Under the pieces are notes generated by a model. That model made no database searches and was not told the origin of the DNA. It was given only the letters and a program-made list of their open reading frames with translations. A DNA stretch of 64,000 nucleotides from Bemisia tabaci (Eukaryota; Arthropoda; Insecta; Hemiptera; Aleyrodidae), in assembly GCF_918797505.1 (NCBI RefSeq), contig NC_092796.1:30762098-30826097 (forward strand), read 5' to 3'. Made by a program: the position numbers and the translations under genes. Shown here in pieces: positions 44,700 through 56,445 of the stretch (within the stretch, counting starts at the first letter, position 1; the number at the start of each line of letters is the position of its first letter).

Positions 44700-45517
44700 A
44701 CAATTTTTACGCAAGTGAGTGTGTTTTATCTTCGTGTTTTTAAAGAATTTTTTAAAGAATTCTGAATCACTTTTTGACGACTACGGAATTGGATCAGCTA
44801 TGTAAAGCTTCTGTACAAGTTTTAGGTAAGTACCTATGAATAAACGCTGATCAAGAGCAGGTTCAAAACGCTATTACCTAATTGCAGGAATGCGTACCTA
44901 TCTCGTGATCAAATTTCATTTTCCGATCATACAATGATTGATCTGGCCATATGAGATCAAACTAAATCTTATCTGATGGAATTTTAAGCGTGAAACTCTT
45001 TTTTCAGTCTTTGGGTTAAATGATCCAAATCCGCCAACAACAGGTTTAAAATAGTAATTGCTAAAATGCGTCCCTATCTCGTGATGAAGTGTGAATTCTT
45101 GGTGCCAAAAACGCGAATCTCGGCATTTCTGCCGTATTTTCTATTAGTTCGAGGAATTATTCAAAATGCTGATGGAGTCTGAAAAAACATCCTATTCTTA
45201 TTTACCTCAAGAACTATTACCCTTCTACTATCAATAAAGAGGAATGTAGACAGTTTTTTTACACTCCTGGAAAATCGTGTTTTCCGAGGTATGCACTTCT
45301 GCACTTTCACAGTTTACAGGTCTGATACCTGCAGTTTCAGATTTAACGAATGTCATTGCGCGTTAATATTTAGAATTATTACCTCTTATGGCGGGGTTTT
45401 GAGTGTTTTAGTTTAATCACATGCATCAAAATTAAAAGGATATTTAAGTATTGGAAAGGACGTTAGGTTCGACATAAGCTTGAACAGGAATGGTCAGAGG
45501 TATGCCAAGACACATGC
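44700..45517. other. No gene recognised
   Basis: AT-rich sequence without a divergent gene upstream of IBTK that I can identify. Confidence 0.4.
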
Positions 45518-45777
45518 TGCCGTGGTAAGAAAAAACACCGTACTTATACATGCACTCGAAAGGTGCCAAATTTCCTCCCGGAATATATTAATTCCTGATG
45601 AAAGGTATGAATATTACTTCTTGAAACTTTTAGGCAGCCTAGATAATTTACGAACAAAATTCGCTGAAAAATCCGAAGAAATAAAATATCTATGAATTTT
45701 TCCGAAAATTCATTGTTTGTCTGAGGAGATTTGGCAACGTCTGAAGGATCACACGGCGTTTTTCCATAGCATATGGC
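45518..45777. mobile_element. MITE family B, copy 4
   Basis: A diverged family B copy. It runs from TGCCGTGGTAAGAAAAAACA, through GGTGCCAAATTTCC, to TTTGGCAACGTCTGAAGGAT, and ends near CCATAGCATATGGC. The right terminus is damaged relative to AGCACGGCA. Confidence 0.7.
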
Positions 45778-46851
45778 TGCATGGCACACTCTCAAGCTGA
45801 ATCGGTTTGATACGGATGAATTTTTGTTTTTTTTTATTTTTTTAAGTATAAAATGTATTCTCCTAGTGAAATTTTCCAAGCCTAACTTTTTTGGACCTAA
45901 GCACCATTGTGTGCTCTTTCATTTACTTCATGTTCATGTTCATGAATGTCTGGGCGTTTATTTTGAAATTATTTTTTAAAAATGCACAGGAGTTCAACTT
46001 TCAAAAATTAATAAAAGAAATTTTTCAGAAATTACAAATGCAGAAAAGAATTAATAAAGTTTTTGGCCCGATTTTTCTTTAAAAGTCTACTCCATTCCAG
46101 TGTCAAAGAATGGCCAAAATACGTCCAAAATTAATCAGAAAGGCATTCCTTGGATGAGGGGGGGGGGAGGGGGGGGGAGATGAAATGTGCTTCAGAGCAC
46201 CGAGAAAATTTCTGCATAAGTAGGTATTCCGGATTTTGATTGTTCGGTTCACCCACGAAACAATGCTCTGCACACGTCTGTGTTCATAATTCCAGTGCGA
46301 AGTTTGGAATACATAACTTGCGTAACTTGAATTTCAATGAATGAAAAACAATGAATTAGAATGACAAAGTACCATACGCATACGCGCACAAATTTAAGGA
46401 ACCCCGTCGAAGTGGCGAAAAGTCAGGGAGGTACATTAATTGGATTAGGTGCCTAAGATGAGCAAGATAGATGACTTTGTTCAAGTTTATTATCAAAAGG
46501 GTTGTCAGGTGTGTGCGAATTATAGATTTCGGTTATTATTTTAAACCGGCTTAGGATGAATACCGGCTGACGGTGACAAAAACTTCCGCACACAGGTCTT
46601 TTTTTAGGCATGTAGGTAGGATCAAAAGAATGAAATACCAAAAAATGCCCATTTTCTTATTTTCTCTTATACATATTTGTATTGTTTTTGTTTTCTAACT
46701 TGCTGGAAACTGAGTAAAAAAAAGAAAAAGGAACGCAAAAAACATGTTGGCCCCTAATGAAATCAGGGCGTCCACTAATCCAAAATTTCCGGAAAGTCGG
46801 AAGTTCCTGATTTTTAAGGGCAGTCTGGAAGTACTGAGAAAGTGTGGAAAT
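45778..46851. other. No gene recognised; G-rich run
   Basis: No recognisable gene. A purine tract with two runs of about eight to nine G lies near 46158-46180. Short open frames only. Confidence 0.4.
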
Positions 46852-47013
46852 CAGAGGCGGATCCAGCAATTTGGCAACACCAGATTCCTCCATTTAAACC
46901 TATGCTAAATAATCGATTCTTGTCAGAGCACCTGGCCCCTCCAAGAATCGATACATTTCCACAAGTTTAAATGGAGGAAATCCGGTGTTGCCAAGTTGCT
47001 GGATCCGCCAATG
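46852..47013. mobile_element. 162-bp hAT-like MITE with perfect 8-bp target duplication
   Basis: Begins CAGAGGCGGATCCAGCAA and ends CTGGATCCGCCAATG, with long inverted arms (GGCAACACC..CCTCCATTTAAAC and its complement). Identical direct repeats GTGGAAAT flank it (46844-46851 and 47014-47021). An 8-bp duplication points to hAT. It contains AATCGAT segments reminiscent of family C, and a related fold-back lies at 52086-52205. Confidence 0.85.
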
Positions 47014-47021
47014 GTGGAAAT

Positions 47022-47768
47022 TCCGCAAAAAAGTCCGGAATTTTTTCCTTCATACCACACGTGTTTTTTGATAAAGCCTGGAAAGTATACAGTCCTCTGA
47101 GTGTTGATTCTTAGCGTATATTTGCCTGCAAGTTTGCGATTGTGCAGTCGGTTTCTTCAAGCCACCAATGAAATTCTGTGTCTACGTCATTTTTGTCGCA
47201 ATTCGAGCGAGAATTTCAAATTCTCGATTTTTTTCGAACTTCGTTAAGTGGAGGTACTGAAATAGCACTGAATTTTTCTGTTGAGGAGGAACTGGATTCC
47301 CTGGGAATTTACTGAAAAAGTGCTGATTGTTGGCCAGCCGGTTTTTAGTCAAAACCCTAAAACTATTGAGAAACATAGTGCTAATATAAGCTTTATAGGT
47401 TTGAGCCATTAAGCATAATGCGCCGCAGATTATGGTGCTTCATCAGCGAAAATCTAATATCCGGCGGGTCTTCATTTCCCCGAATGCATCAAATCGGCTG
47501 TTACGAAGTCCCGCAAAAGTTCAGATTAGAGCTGAGCTTCGACATAATTTTAGCTTCCGTGAAAATGATAATCCCTCAAAGCTCGATCAAACTTCAGAGC
47601 GTGGCTCCGCGCACCGGCTGCAGGAAAAAAATCAGGGCGACTCGCCGCCACGCACCGGGGAAACACCACAACCAACGATTGGCCATGGCGTTGATTGAAG
47701 ATGCTAGACATGAATATGTTCAAAAGGCGGGGTTTGCACCTCATAATCTCACCGTGTGCACACCGAAT
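47022..47768. other. No gene recognised
   Basis: A 125-codon plus-strand open frame (47418-47795) is the longest here. It has no motif that I recognise and its end runs into the fold-back at 47769, so it is not called as a gene. Confidence 0.35.
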
Positions 47769-48325
47769 GGACCACTAGACAGGGTACAGATTTAAGCATA
47801 CTAATACATGTTTCTTAACCAAAATTTCATGTAGAACACGATTCACACAACGAAAATTACTGAAACCAAATCCTAACGAAGATATTAACCTTTTCATTTC
47901 ACATTGGTTACAAGGAATTTGAACTGCCCGCTCACAAGAAACTCAAAACTCTACGTGAGTCAAATCGCGCACTACAATGGTTTCAGCAAGCTTCTATATC
48001 GAGCAATGTTCATTTCCCACCATGTGTTGTTCAAACTATAAGCAACTTGCTGTAGCTGAGCCAAAGCGTCAAGACTGAGGTTGCCAGATTTTTATATCGC
48101 TGAGACGTTCATGATAACGTTTAGCGCGCGATGTGAATCACGTAGAGCATTGAGTTTTCATGAGCAGGTGGTTTCAATTCACGCATCAAGAATCATTAAA
48201 TATCTTCGTAAGGAGTTAATTTCGGTAATTTTCGTTGTGCGTATCGTGTTTTACGCGTGAAATTTTGGTTAAGAAACATGTATCAGAATGCTGAAATTCG
48301 TACCTTGTCTAGTGGTCCATTGAAA
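47769..48325. mobile_element. Fold-back element of about 557 bp
   Basis: The left end GGACCACTAGACAGGGTACA pairs with the right end GTACCTTGTCTAGTGGTCC. Further arm pairs include ATACATGTTTCTTAACCAAA / TTTGGTTAAGAAACATGTAT and CACAACGAAAATTACTGAAA / TTTCGGTAATTTTCGTTGTG. The arms are about 110 bp or more. No transposase. Confidence 0.8.
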
Positions 48326-48459
48326 TAAAACTAAAGGCTAGCTCAGGTTTCCGGTCCTCTTAATACAGCAGGTTGCACCGCGCGCCTTCAATCCGCGACA
48401 GACGCAATTAGCGTTGCAGCGCTTTGAAGTACGATTCCCGATTTGTTTTTTTCTTAGCT

Positions 48460-48540
48460 GCAGGCTGATATTGAAATTGATAGACAGAGTCATAGAGAAA
48501 TAAGGATATCAAGGGAAAATGGAGCGATTCTATTATGGTG
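48460..48540. mobile_element. Fragment of MITE family D
   Basis: Contains GCTGCAGGCTGATATTGAAA, TTGATAGACAGAGTC and GGGAAAATGGAGC, which is the left end of family D as seen at 48841. The rest of the element is missing and family C copy 3 follows directly. Confidence 0.6.
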
Positions 48541-48703
48541 TGGTGTGGCGTGATTCGATATATATTTATATTTCCCCATTTGAAGCTATGGTAAAGAATC
48601 GATTATTAAGGTGTTCGCTGCAAACACCCTGTTTATCGATCCTTTCCATAGGTTTAAATAGCACAACAATCGATATGTCGTAATTCAATCCACGCCACTG
48701 GTA
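48541..48703. mobile_element. MITE family C, copy 3
   Basis: A family C copy in the opposite orientation to copies 1 and 2: GTGTGGCGTGATTCGATATA, AAGCTATGGTAAAGAATCGA, AAACACCCTGTTTATCGATC, CCATAGGTTTAAATAGC, ending CCACGCCACTGG. Confidence 0.75.
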
Positions 48704-48840
48704 GATTCGTGAAGTTAAGGCTTTAGGTTTCCAGTCTTCCTAGTTCAGCAAGTTGTAGCGCGCGCCTTCAACCCGTAAGAGAAGCAATTTGCATCGCGGC
48801 TCGTTGCTCTACAGCGCATTAACCGAATTTTTACCCCCTC

Positions 48841-49351
48841 AGCTACAGGCTGACATTGAAATTGATAGACAGTGAGATGGACAAAATAGACTAAGAGAAA
48901 ATGGAGCTCTCGTATTGGGGGAAAATGATATACTAACTTTCGAAGGTCGCATGTGGATTGCATTTTGCAAAAAGGAACCAAGAGCATTGCAATGTTGTTA
49001 AAATTTTGTAACTACTTTTGTCTTGGAAGGTGGACCTGATCATTTTTAAAAATTTTCTATTTTACACGCTAAAACCTGTAAATTTAAGACAAAAATGTCC
49101 ATGTAAGTATCATATTTTTGCACGATTACAGTAGTTTTACGGCAAGGGCGAAGTTGCACGATCTTAGCAACATGGCGGTTCTCCTGGTTCCTTTTTGCGA
49201 AATGCAATCCATGTGGGCTTCCGTTACTGAGTCTATTATAATTATCCCCTTTGTACATTGCAATCGTCCGCCCCTACTAATAGGATCACTCTATTTTCCC
49301 TCCGTCTTTTTTGTCTATAGTTTTGTCTATGAATTTGAGTAATTAGCCCGC
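48841..49351. mobile_element. MITE family D, copy 3, split by family H
   Basis: The left part (GCTACAGGCTGACATTGAAA, TTGATAGACAGTG, GAAAATGGAGCTC) and the right part (CCCTTTGTACATTGCAATCG, TTTTGTCTATGAATTTGAGT) are the two halves of family D. The family H element at 48950-49214 separates them. Confidence 0.7.
48950..49214. mobile_element. MITE family H, long copy nested in family D
   Basis: The left arm CATGTGGATTGCATTTTGCA with AAAAGGAACCA pairs with the right arm TGGTTCCTTTTTGCGAAATG with CAATCCATG. At 265 bp it is longer than other H copies because of an extra inverted segment (AAATTTTCTATTTTACACGC region). It inserted after the D element, dating the two. Confidence 0.75.
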
Positions 49352-49460
49352 TGGTGTGTGCCACCGTACTTCAAAACCAACTAAAAACTTGCAGTGTTGT
49401 CGGGCTGACTAAAAATGCTTATTTTACTCGCTCAACATCAGTGAGGTGAAAGCTGAGCAG

Positions 49461-49640
49461 GGAGCTTTCATAAAATACGTAACGCACTTTTTCGGCCTTT
49501 TTCACCCCTCCCCCTTTGTAACGCTTTTGTAACGTAGGTCCCTATCCATTTGCAATTAAAAAAAAAATGGTTTAACGCTCTAATTGACAGACCCCCCCCC
49601 CCCCCCCGGGGAGCGTTACGAAATTTATGGACGGCCCCTC
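49461..49640. mobile_element. MITE with CGTAACGC ends
   Basis: GGGAGCTTTCATAAAATACG with TAACGC on the left pairs with GCGTTACGAAATTTATGGAC on the right. The interior has further GTAACGC copies, an A-run and a C-run of about 17 (49592-49608). Open frames of about 100 codons on both strands cross it and are not genes. Confidence 0.65.
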
Positions 49641-50221
49641 CTGTTGTCTTCTTGGGCAAAAAGAAGGTTAGACAGATTTGTTGGGAAAAAAGAGCTTTTA
49701 AAGAAAGGAACCCTTTGTGCGGATTGTGCTTTAAGCTTTTATCGGGGCTAATTGGTGAGAGGCAATCATTGATCGCGAGCCTAACTTTCAACTGCCTCGA
49801 CGAGGACATCCATCAAATTAGCTTCAGTTTTGAACTTTCGACGAATTGAGATTTACCAATTTGGCCTGGAGATAATCCTCGCTGGTGAGACAGCAGGGTC
49901 TGTTTGCTCGTTATGGATTGTTTGATGATTTTGTAGCGCCATGTCAAACTCCCCAAGTTGAAGAGGAAAGTAAAGACTTATAAAACTTCCACCCCGGGTT
50001 TCTTCGAGTCTGTGCGAATGGGATATGGCTGAAAGTTTTTTTAATGCTTTCTTCATTTTTATTCATTTCTTAATGCTTTTTATTATTGTTGTTTCATTTT
50101 ATTTTTTTAAATATTTATTATCCTTATCTGAAAGAATCCTGCGGCCATTTCTTCTTCAAGAAACCAGGTTATCTTTTCCGCTCGCCCAGACAAGGTCTTG
50201 TGATAGTTTTACTCCAAACGC

Positions 50222-50387
50222 CAGTAGCGTACCGTGCTTTGCGATATATCGGTTGATCTGCCGTTTAAACCTATGGAAAAGGATCGATATATAGGGTATT
50301 TGCAACGAATACCTTACCAAGTGATTCTTTACCATAGCTTCAAATGGGGGAAATATCTGTAATCGATCATTCACGCCTCACCACTGC
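50222..50387. mobile_element. MITE family C, copy 4
   Basis: Carries CGTGCTTTGCGATATATCGG, AAACCTATGGAAAAGGATCG, CTTTACCATAGCTTCAAATG and ATCGATCATTCACGCC in order, the forward family C layout. Confidence 0.75.
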
Positions 50388-50559
50388 CACGAACAGACCT
50401 CTAGTGCTGGTATATTATAAGTAATTAAATCCTCTTATAAAATGTAACATAATCTGAGATTTTGAAACTTTGTAAATGTACGAGTTTTTCGACCTGAGCT
50501 ATCGATTTGCTCTATGCTTAAACATTAACATTTTTAGAGGCATGTTCCAGTTGTAGGTA

Positions 50560-51225
50560 TAACTAATGACGAAACGGAGAATTTGCAGGTGTCTGAAATT
50601 TGACGAAACTCGTGTTTAAGTGGGAACTACTGAGTGAAATGGTCATGAGGACACGCTTAGTTCATAAATTGAACAGTAGAGAATTTGCAGGCGTCTGAAA
50701 TTTGATGAATTTTGTGATTAAGTGGAAATTACTGAGTGAACTAGACACGAGGATATACCCTTGGTCCATGAGTTGAACGATTATTGGAGAAGATGTGACT
50801 AAGTAATCTAATCTGCTAAAATATGTGTTTACATGGGAAATGCCGCCAGAGGACTTCACTAGGCGGTGCATTGGGTGCATTTTCTCACTTTTAAATCTAT
50901 TTTCATACTGTTTCCCAAATCAGAAAAAAATTATAAAAAATACCGTGAAATCAGCTCTTTAAGCACTTCAAGATGAAGCATTAAAAAAATTGCATGCAAA
51001 TTCTCCATTATTGGAGGAGATATAGCAAAATAATTTAATCTGTTAGAAGAACACATCTGTTTGAATGGGAAATTTCGCCAAATGACTTCACTAGGCAGTG
51101 CATTTGCTCCCTTTTAAAATCCATGTTTTAACTGTTTCGCATATGAGAAGAAATTTCAAAAAAATTATGTGAAATCAGTTCCCACTCTCAGATAAAGCAA
51201 TAAAAAATAATTGCGAATTCCCCCA
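50560..51225. repeat. Complex repeat block, also present at 58845
   Basis: GAGAATTTGCAGG.GTCTGAAATTTGA occurs twice, about 100 bp apart (near 50578 and 50678). A longer segment with GGAGAAGATGTGACT, ACTTCACTAGGCGGTGCATT and CACTTTTAAATC recurs about 228 bp later with ACTTCACTAGGCAGTGCATT. The same block is found at 58845-59165. Element type unknown. Confidence 0.65.
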
Positions 51226-51821
51226 CTCTCAGAATTTGCAAGGGCGAGGCAAGAGCACGATCCGTCTTATTTGCCATTACACTGATAATTTTCTTTTCCC
51301 TTAAATCTTGCGCAGTGAAGTTTATTTAGCGTATAAGGAAAATGTATCCTTGGCGAAAAGTTTTCCCAGGCTTTCAACGGCTTCTGAGGCGCGATGTGTC
51401 GCATCCTCTCCGAAAGGCAAACGAGCCAGAAATCCCCCGAAAGTGGATTTTGCATTTCAATTAAACTCGCCCCAGTGTTGCCATTCATTATCAAATAAGA
51501 GCGTTTTCAGAGGATCCACCCTGTTTTTGTTTTCCCTAAAAAAAACTCCGACGTTAACCTTGATTTACAACTGCCAGCCATTCAGGCAGACTGGCAAATT
51601 ATTGAAAATATTGACTGGCTGAATAGTGATAATATTGATTGCGCATTGCTGAATACAATTATGGAGCGATCTCATCTGTGGAGGTAGTTTTCCGTCAACT
51701 ATTTTTAAGTTTAAAACATGTGTGTATTTCTGATTGTTGAAAATCTCCGCTCATAATTTTTTTCTGAAAGAAACAACCCTGAATTTGTTTTCCTTCGTCC
51801 AAGAAATGTACAGAATCCAAT
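51226..51821. other. No gene recognised
   Basis: Short overlapping open frames on opposite strands (75 and 104 codons) without recognisable motifs. I call no feature. Confidence 0.35.
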
Positions 51822-51986
51822 CAGTGATGAGGCGTGAATGATCGATTATCCATATTTCCCCATTCGCAGCTATGGTAAAGAATCGAATATTAAGGTGTTT
51901 GTTGCAAACACCGTATTTATCGATCCTTTTACAAAGGTTTAAATATTAGATCAATCGATATATCGCAAGTATGCCATGCTACTGAA
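51822..51986. mobile_element. MITE family C, copy 5
   Basis: Reverse-oriented family C copy: GGCGTGAATGATCGATTATC, CAGCTATGGTAAAGAATCGA, TGCAAACACCGTATTTATCG, ending TATATCGCAAGTATGCCATG. Confidence 0.75.
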
Positions 51987-52085
51987 TCAGATGGATCTGG
52001 TTATATCTGTGCTTTTCAAACGGTTCTACCTGAGGTCAGGATCGCACGTGACTCACCTTTGAGGCAGCGGCAATTCCTGCAAGTT

Positions 52086-52205
52086 GGCAACTCTGTTGAT
52101 ATTCCGTTTAAATCTATGGAAAATATCGATTCTAGGTGAGACAGGCTGCCTTATTACCTAGAATCGATTGTTTAAAATACATTTAAATAGAGAAAAATTA
52201 TGTTG
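52086..52205. mobile_element. Fold-back related to the element at 46852
   Basis: GCAAGTTGGCAACTCTGTTG and AATATCGATTCTAGGTGAG on the left pair with TTACCTAGAATCGATTGTTT and TGTTGCCAGCTTGCAAC on the right. It is shorter and more diverged than the 46852 element, and its outer limits are approximate. Confidence 0.55.
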
Positions 52206-52870
52206 CCAGCTTGCAACAATACTTCCACAGCACTACTCCGACGAGTATGATCCAAGCGTTCCACGGAAACGGACCGGGATAGGAAAACAACGCGACTCAG
52301 CACAGTCCTCGCACAGAACAGTCTGCGGTTCGGATGGAAAAAAAATCCCTATAGTATATTCAATGGATTTTCTTCACCGATTCGAATATATTCACAGATT
52401 TCATAGGAAAATGAAACATCGTGAGTTTTAACTTTGTTTTGTAGCGATCGCATTTTTCGACTTGAAGCGTACAAAACAAGTGGGTATCCGCGTTGGTGGA
52501 ACTAAGTGATACTTTATTTTGGGCCGTAGGCAACCTATGTTCCTTAAGTGTCGGAGGAACTGTATCACTCGTGCTGTCCTAAGGTGTAGCATGCAACAAA
52601 GGAAACTAAGAATGAATACAGGGAATTGAAACACGGGTAAGCTATCTGCGATTTGACATCGGAATGTTAAGGTCTGTCTTTCCTAAGGAATTAATTGCCT
52701 CTTTCCTTTCGCCGAAGTTTCAAGAACCATTGAGGAACTTCTTGCGTATATTTTCGGGAAGCTCTTTTTCCTCTCGAATCCCGTTTGCAGACTTAACTGA
52801 TAAGTACCGTGCCATCGCTTCCGTCTGACGAAGTAAAGTTGGACGAATTTAACTCAGTGGGAATTCCAGC
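52206..52870. other. No gene recognised
   Basis: An 87-codon plus-strand open frame (52168-52431) overlaps the preceding fold-back and is not recognisable. Nothing else can be supported. Confidence 0.35.
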
Positions 52871-53034
52871 AATGGCGAAGCGTGAATGATCGATTATCGA
52901 CATTTCCCCATTTGAAGTTATGGTAAGAATCGATCTTTAAGGTGTTTGTTGCGAACACCCGGTCTGTCGATCCTTTTCCATAGACTTGAATAGCAACACA
53001 ATCGATCTATCGCATAGCACGCCACGTCACTGGA
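52871..53034. mobile_element. MITE family C, copy 6
   Basis: Reverse-oriented copy: AGCGTGAATGATCGATTATC, AAGTTATGGTAAGAATCGAT, TTGCGAACACCCGGTCTGTC, TTTTCCATAGACTTGAATAG, ending CGCATAGCACGCCACGTCAC. Confidence 0.75.
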
Positions 53035-53338
53035 TTCCAGCAAGTTGACAACACTGTAAATACTCCATTTTATTCCATTGAGTATACAGGGTGCCTACTG
53101 CTACGGTCCGGAAGTAGTACTGATTTTTTAAGGCGGTCCAGAAGTAACGAAAAAGTGCAAGAATTCCGCATAAAGGTTCGGTATTTTTTGCTTCATGCCA
53201 CGGGTGTTTTTTTAAGACGCCTGAAAAATATACATCCCGTTAAGCGATGATTCTTATAGTGCAGGATTTTCTCGTTACATCGTGATTTTTCAGAAAGGTT
53301 TTGAAAAAGTGCTGTAAAAGTACTTAATATTAGCCAGC

Positions 53339-56130
53339 GTGTTTCAGTTGACACCCTATTCATGCGCCGTAAGAATCCCGATACGGATAGTTGGCAGTTT
53401 CGAAAACGCCTTCAATTGTGGCGTGATACTGCACGCTTTCCGGAGAGTACGTATAGTTGTATCATCCTCTGTCAATCGAACCATATGCCACCGCTTACGT
53501 ATTGTCGCTCGCCCACCCAGGTACCTAGCGGCCAGCGGTCAGTTGATGATAAATCTCGCTCATGCTCCTATGCAGCTACGCATTGATTACGCCAGCTAAT
53601 TACTTTCTAATAATTAGAATTTCTTCGATAATAGTTTTCTTTATTTATTCGACTGTATTTTTTTCTCTGTTCTACTGTGATTTCCTTGGTTCTCTACTGT
53701 GTTTTTCCTAAATCTCTGAGTCAGAAATCTGAAGCACTTCGGTATGCACCGAGTACTTCAGATGTGTGACCTGAAACCTTCGGTATATACCGAACTACTT
53801 CAATTGTCTGACCCGAACTTCGGCAGATGGACCTTAACTTTTCGGATGCGTGATCCGAAAACTTCAGAGATCCATATGATCTCAGCTTCGGGTTCCATGC
53901 ACAAATTTTTTTCTCCGTGTTTCCTTTTAGGGGACGCAACTAAAATTTCAGTAAATTTTTTTCAGAATGCCAAAAAACAAGAAAATTCATGGAGAAACGT
54001 GCCTTAAAGGTGATAGTTCCCCCTCATACTTACTATCAGAGTTCCAACGGAAAAAATCTTGTTGTCATAGGTAAATACGGTTTCCATTGCTTCTTCAGCT
54101 GTTAATAGACAACTATGCGGGTTTGCTGGAGAATTTGGTGACTGCTAGGATTGTTAATTAGTATCTCCGAAGCCTGGTTGTTATAGCTAAACTTAAAGCA
54201 TTGGCTTCAACGCATCGCAAAACCAGAACCTTGGAGAGACCAGTGAACATCCATGAGAAAGTGAGTGAGGAGCAAGGTACCTAGCATTGTACATCCGTCT
54301 GGTTTTCACAACTACCGTTCCCAGGGATTTAGGATTCAGATTCGCACATCAACCAGTAAGCTTTTCTCCCAATCATCTTGATATAGAGGCAGCTATGCAA
54401 GGCGCAGCCAGGTAGTCCAATGCTCAAGCCACTTAATCAACACAAATATTATCCTAACTTACAACAAAAATTGCGCCTTAGCAATGTGACGGAATATTAA
54501 TATTGAAGTAGCCTCTGCGCTGGCCTTGTCGGTTTTCTTTTTTGCCGCTATTGCAGTTTTAATCGCTTTGTTGAAGTGTGCTGAAGTGAAGTCAGGATTG
54601 TATTCGGTAAATGGATAATGTTTATGAAAGAATTAAAAATTAACAAGCGGTTAGAAATACAGCTAAATAGTAGGAACTCAAATCAACATCAATATACAAG
54701 AAAGTACAGTAAAAAATGTATATAAGAAGCTTTAATGGAATGAAAACACATCCGAGCAAATTACTCGCTCATTATTAACTGGCACAAAAGCTATATACAA
54801 AAAATTAAACAAGGATATGTGCAAATAACTGCTGTATCGGCTAGTGAGATCAGTCATTCCATTTACCTCTCGCTTTGAATATTATGCGACACGAGCAGCA
54901 AATCGATGGAAGATTATTATTGAAATAGCCTTTACGCTGGCATTGCCAGTTATCCTTCGCCGCTATTGCAGTTTTAACCGCACAGTTGAAGCTAGAATTG
55001 TATGTAGTAAATGGATAATTTTTAAAAAGGATTAAAATAATCAATTGGCAAGAAAAATTACTAAATAATCACGAATGCAATACGAATCAACAATAAATTG
55101 AAAGGCACCGAAAAAGTACTGAATTTTTCTGCTTATGACGTACTGCCTCTCTTATAAGCAAGCCTGTAGCACTCAAAATCGATAAATCAAGGTGTCTTCT
55201 AGAACTGGCTACCAAAATTAAGGACTTTTACAGTATTTTTTTAGAAATCAAATAAAACACTGAGATATTATCCGATTGGTAAAGCCAACTCGAATTTTTG
55301 GCCAATAGTAACCAAACTCAGGCCAAGTTTTAAAAAAAAACAATGTGCAAGAGGATATTCATACATCCTAAAAATTTACCTTAACATGGTGAAATATAAG
55401 CTATGAATGAAAGCTATAAACAAAATTTTAAACGAGGAGATGTGCGAATAACTGTTGTACCAGCTCGTGAGATCAGTCCCTCCATTTACCTCTTGCTCCG
55501 AATGTTATGCGACACGAGAATCCGAATATTCAAAGTTTGTAATTTTGAAAACGCCTTCAATTGTATCGTGATACCTCGCGCATTTCGGAGAGTACGAATA
55601 GTTGTATCATTGCGCCTTAGCAATGCGACCGAAGATTAATGTTGAAATAGCCTTTGCGCTGACTTTGCCGGTTCTCCTTTGCTGCTGTTGCAGTTTTGAC
55701 CGCATAGTGAAGCATGAGCTGTGTTCACTTATTATTGTAGTGAAAATCAGCTGATAGCTCAGTATTTGATTTTATTCCATAATGAGTAGCAACAATCTGA
55801 ACAATTCCGTACTTTTTCAGTACGTTTCCAAAAGTAATCAGTACGTCATAAACAGAAAAATTCTGTTCTTTTTCGGTGCCTATAAGTTTATTGTTGATTT
55901 GAGTTCCTATTATTTCGGTTTTTTTTTTCTTGTTTATTTGTTATTCTCTTATAAAAATTATTCATTTACCACCTACAATCCTAGCTTCACTTTAGCACAC
56001 TTCAACTATCCGTTCAAACTAGCGGCAAAGGAAAACCGAAAAGGCCAGCAGCTACTTCAAAATTAATATATCGCATAACATTCGGAGCAAGAGATAAATG
56101 GAGTGATTGATCTTACCAGCTGGTGTAACA
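53339..56130. repeat. Mosaic of diverged repeats, about 2.8 kb
   Basis: A segment with GAAATAGCCTTT.CGCTG, GCCGCTATTGCAGTTTTAA and TAAATGGATAAT occurs at about 54474-54615, 54775-55035 and 55398-55735, and inverted at about 55940-56125. AAAACGCCTTCAATTGT..CGTGATAC occurs near 53405 and 55547. GGCACCGAAAAAGTACTGAA near 55102 is matched inverted near 55880. The block looks like nested or fold-back copies of one element. No transposase or reverse transcriptase is visible. Confidence 0.6.
53720..53900. repeat. Short degenerate CTTCGG/CTTCAG repeats
   Basis: Repeated phrases of the type GACC(T/C)GAA..CTTCGG and ACTTCAGA occur about every 20 to 40 bp, several forming imperfect palindromes such as CTTCGGTATGCACCGAG and CTTCGGTATATACCGAA. 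Function unknown. Confidence 0.5.
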
Positions 56131-56296
56131 ATTATTCACACATCTCCTTGTTCAGTTTTTTGGTTACAACATTTGTTCCAGTTGATAATAAGCGTGTAAT
56201 TTGCTCGAATGTGTTTTACGCAGATTGTGAAGTTGGGAGCGTATTGGAAACTTCCCGATGCGCTCATCGTGAGTTTTGTGCCATTTTTTATGGAGA

Positions 56297-56440
56297 TGAA
56301 CTGCATTACATTTTGCAATTAGAAACTATAATAGCTGACTCATCCGGGAAATTACTCAGTTACGTAGGGAAACTAATTTATCGTACGTCGTTTCTGAAAC
56401 GAGCCAGAAATTATAGTTTCAAATTGCAAAATGTAGTCCA
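56297..56440. mobile_element. MITE family H, copy with TTTGCAATTAGAAACTATAA arm
   Basis: The left arm GCATTACATTTTGCAATTAG with AAACTATAA pairs with the right arm TTATAGTTTCAAATTGCAAA and ATGTAGTCC. It has the family H core TTTTGCAAT but a changed second half of the arm. The surrounding 153-codon open frame (56103-56564) is not a recognised protein. Confidence 0.65.
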
Positions 56441-56445
56441 AATCT

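Noticed and set aside
47418..47795. 125-codon plus-strand open frame
   Set aside because: No recognisable motif; its end overlaps the fold-back element that starts at 47769, and a competing frame overlaps it.
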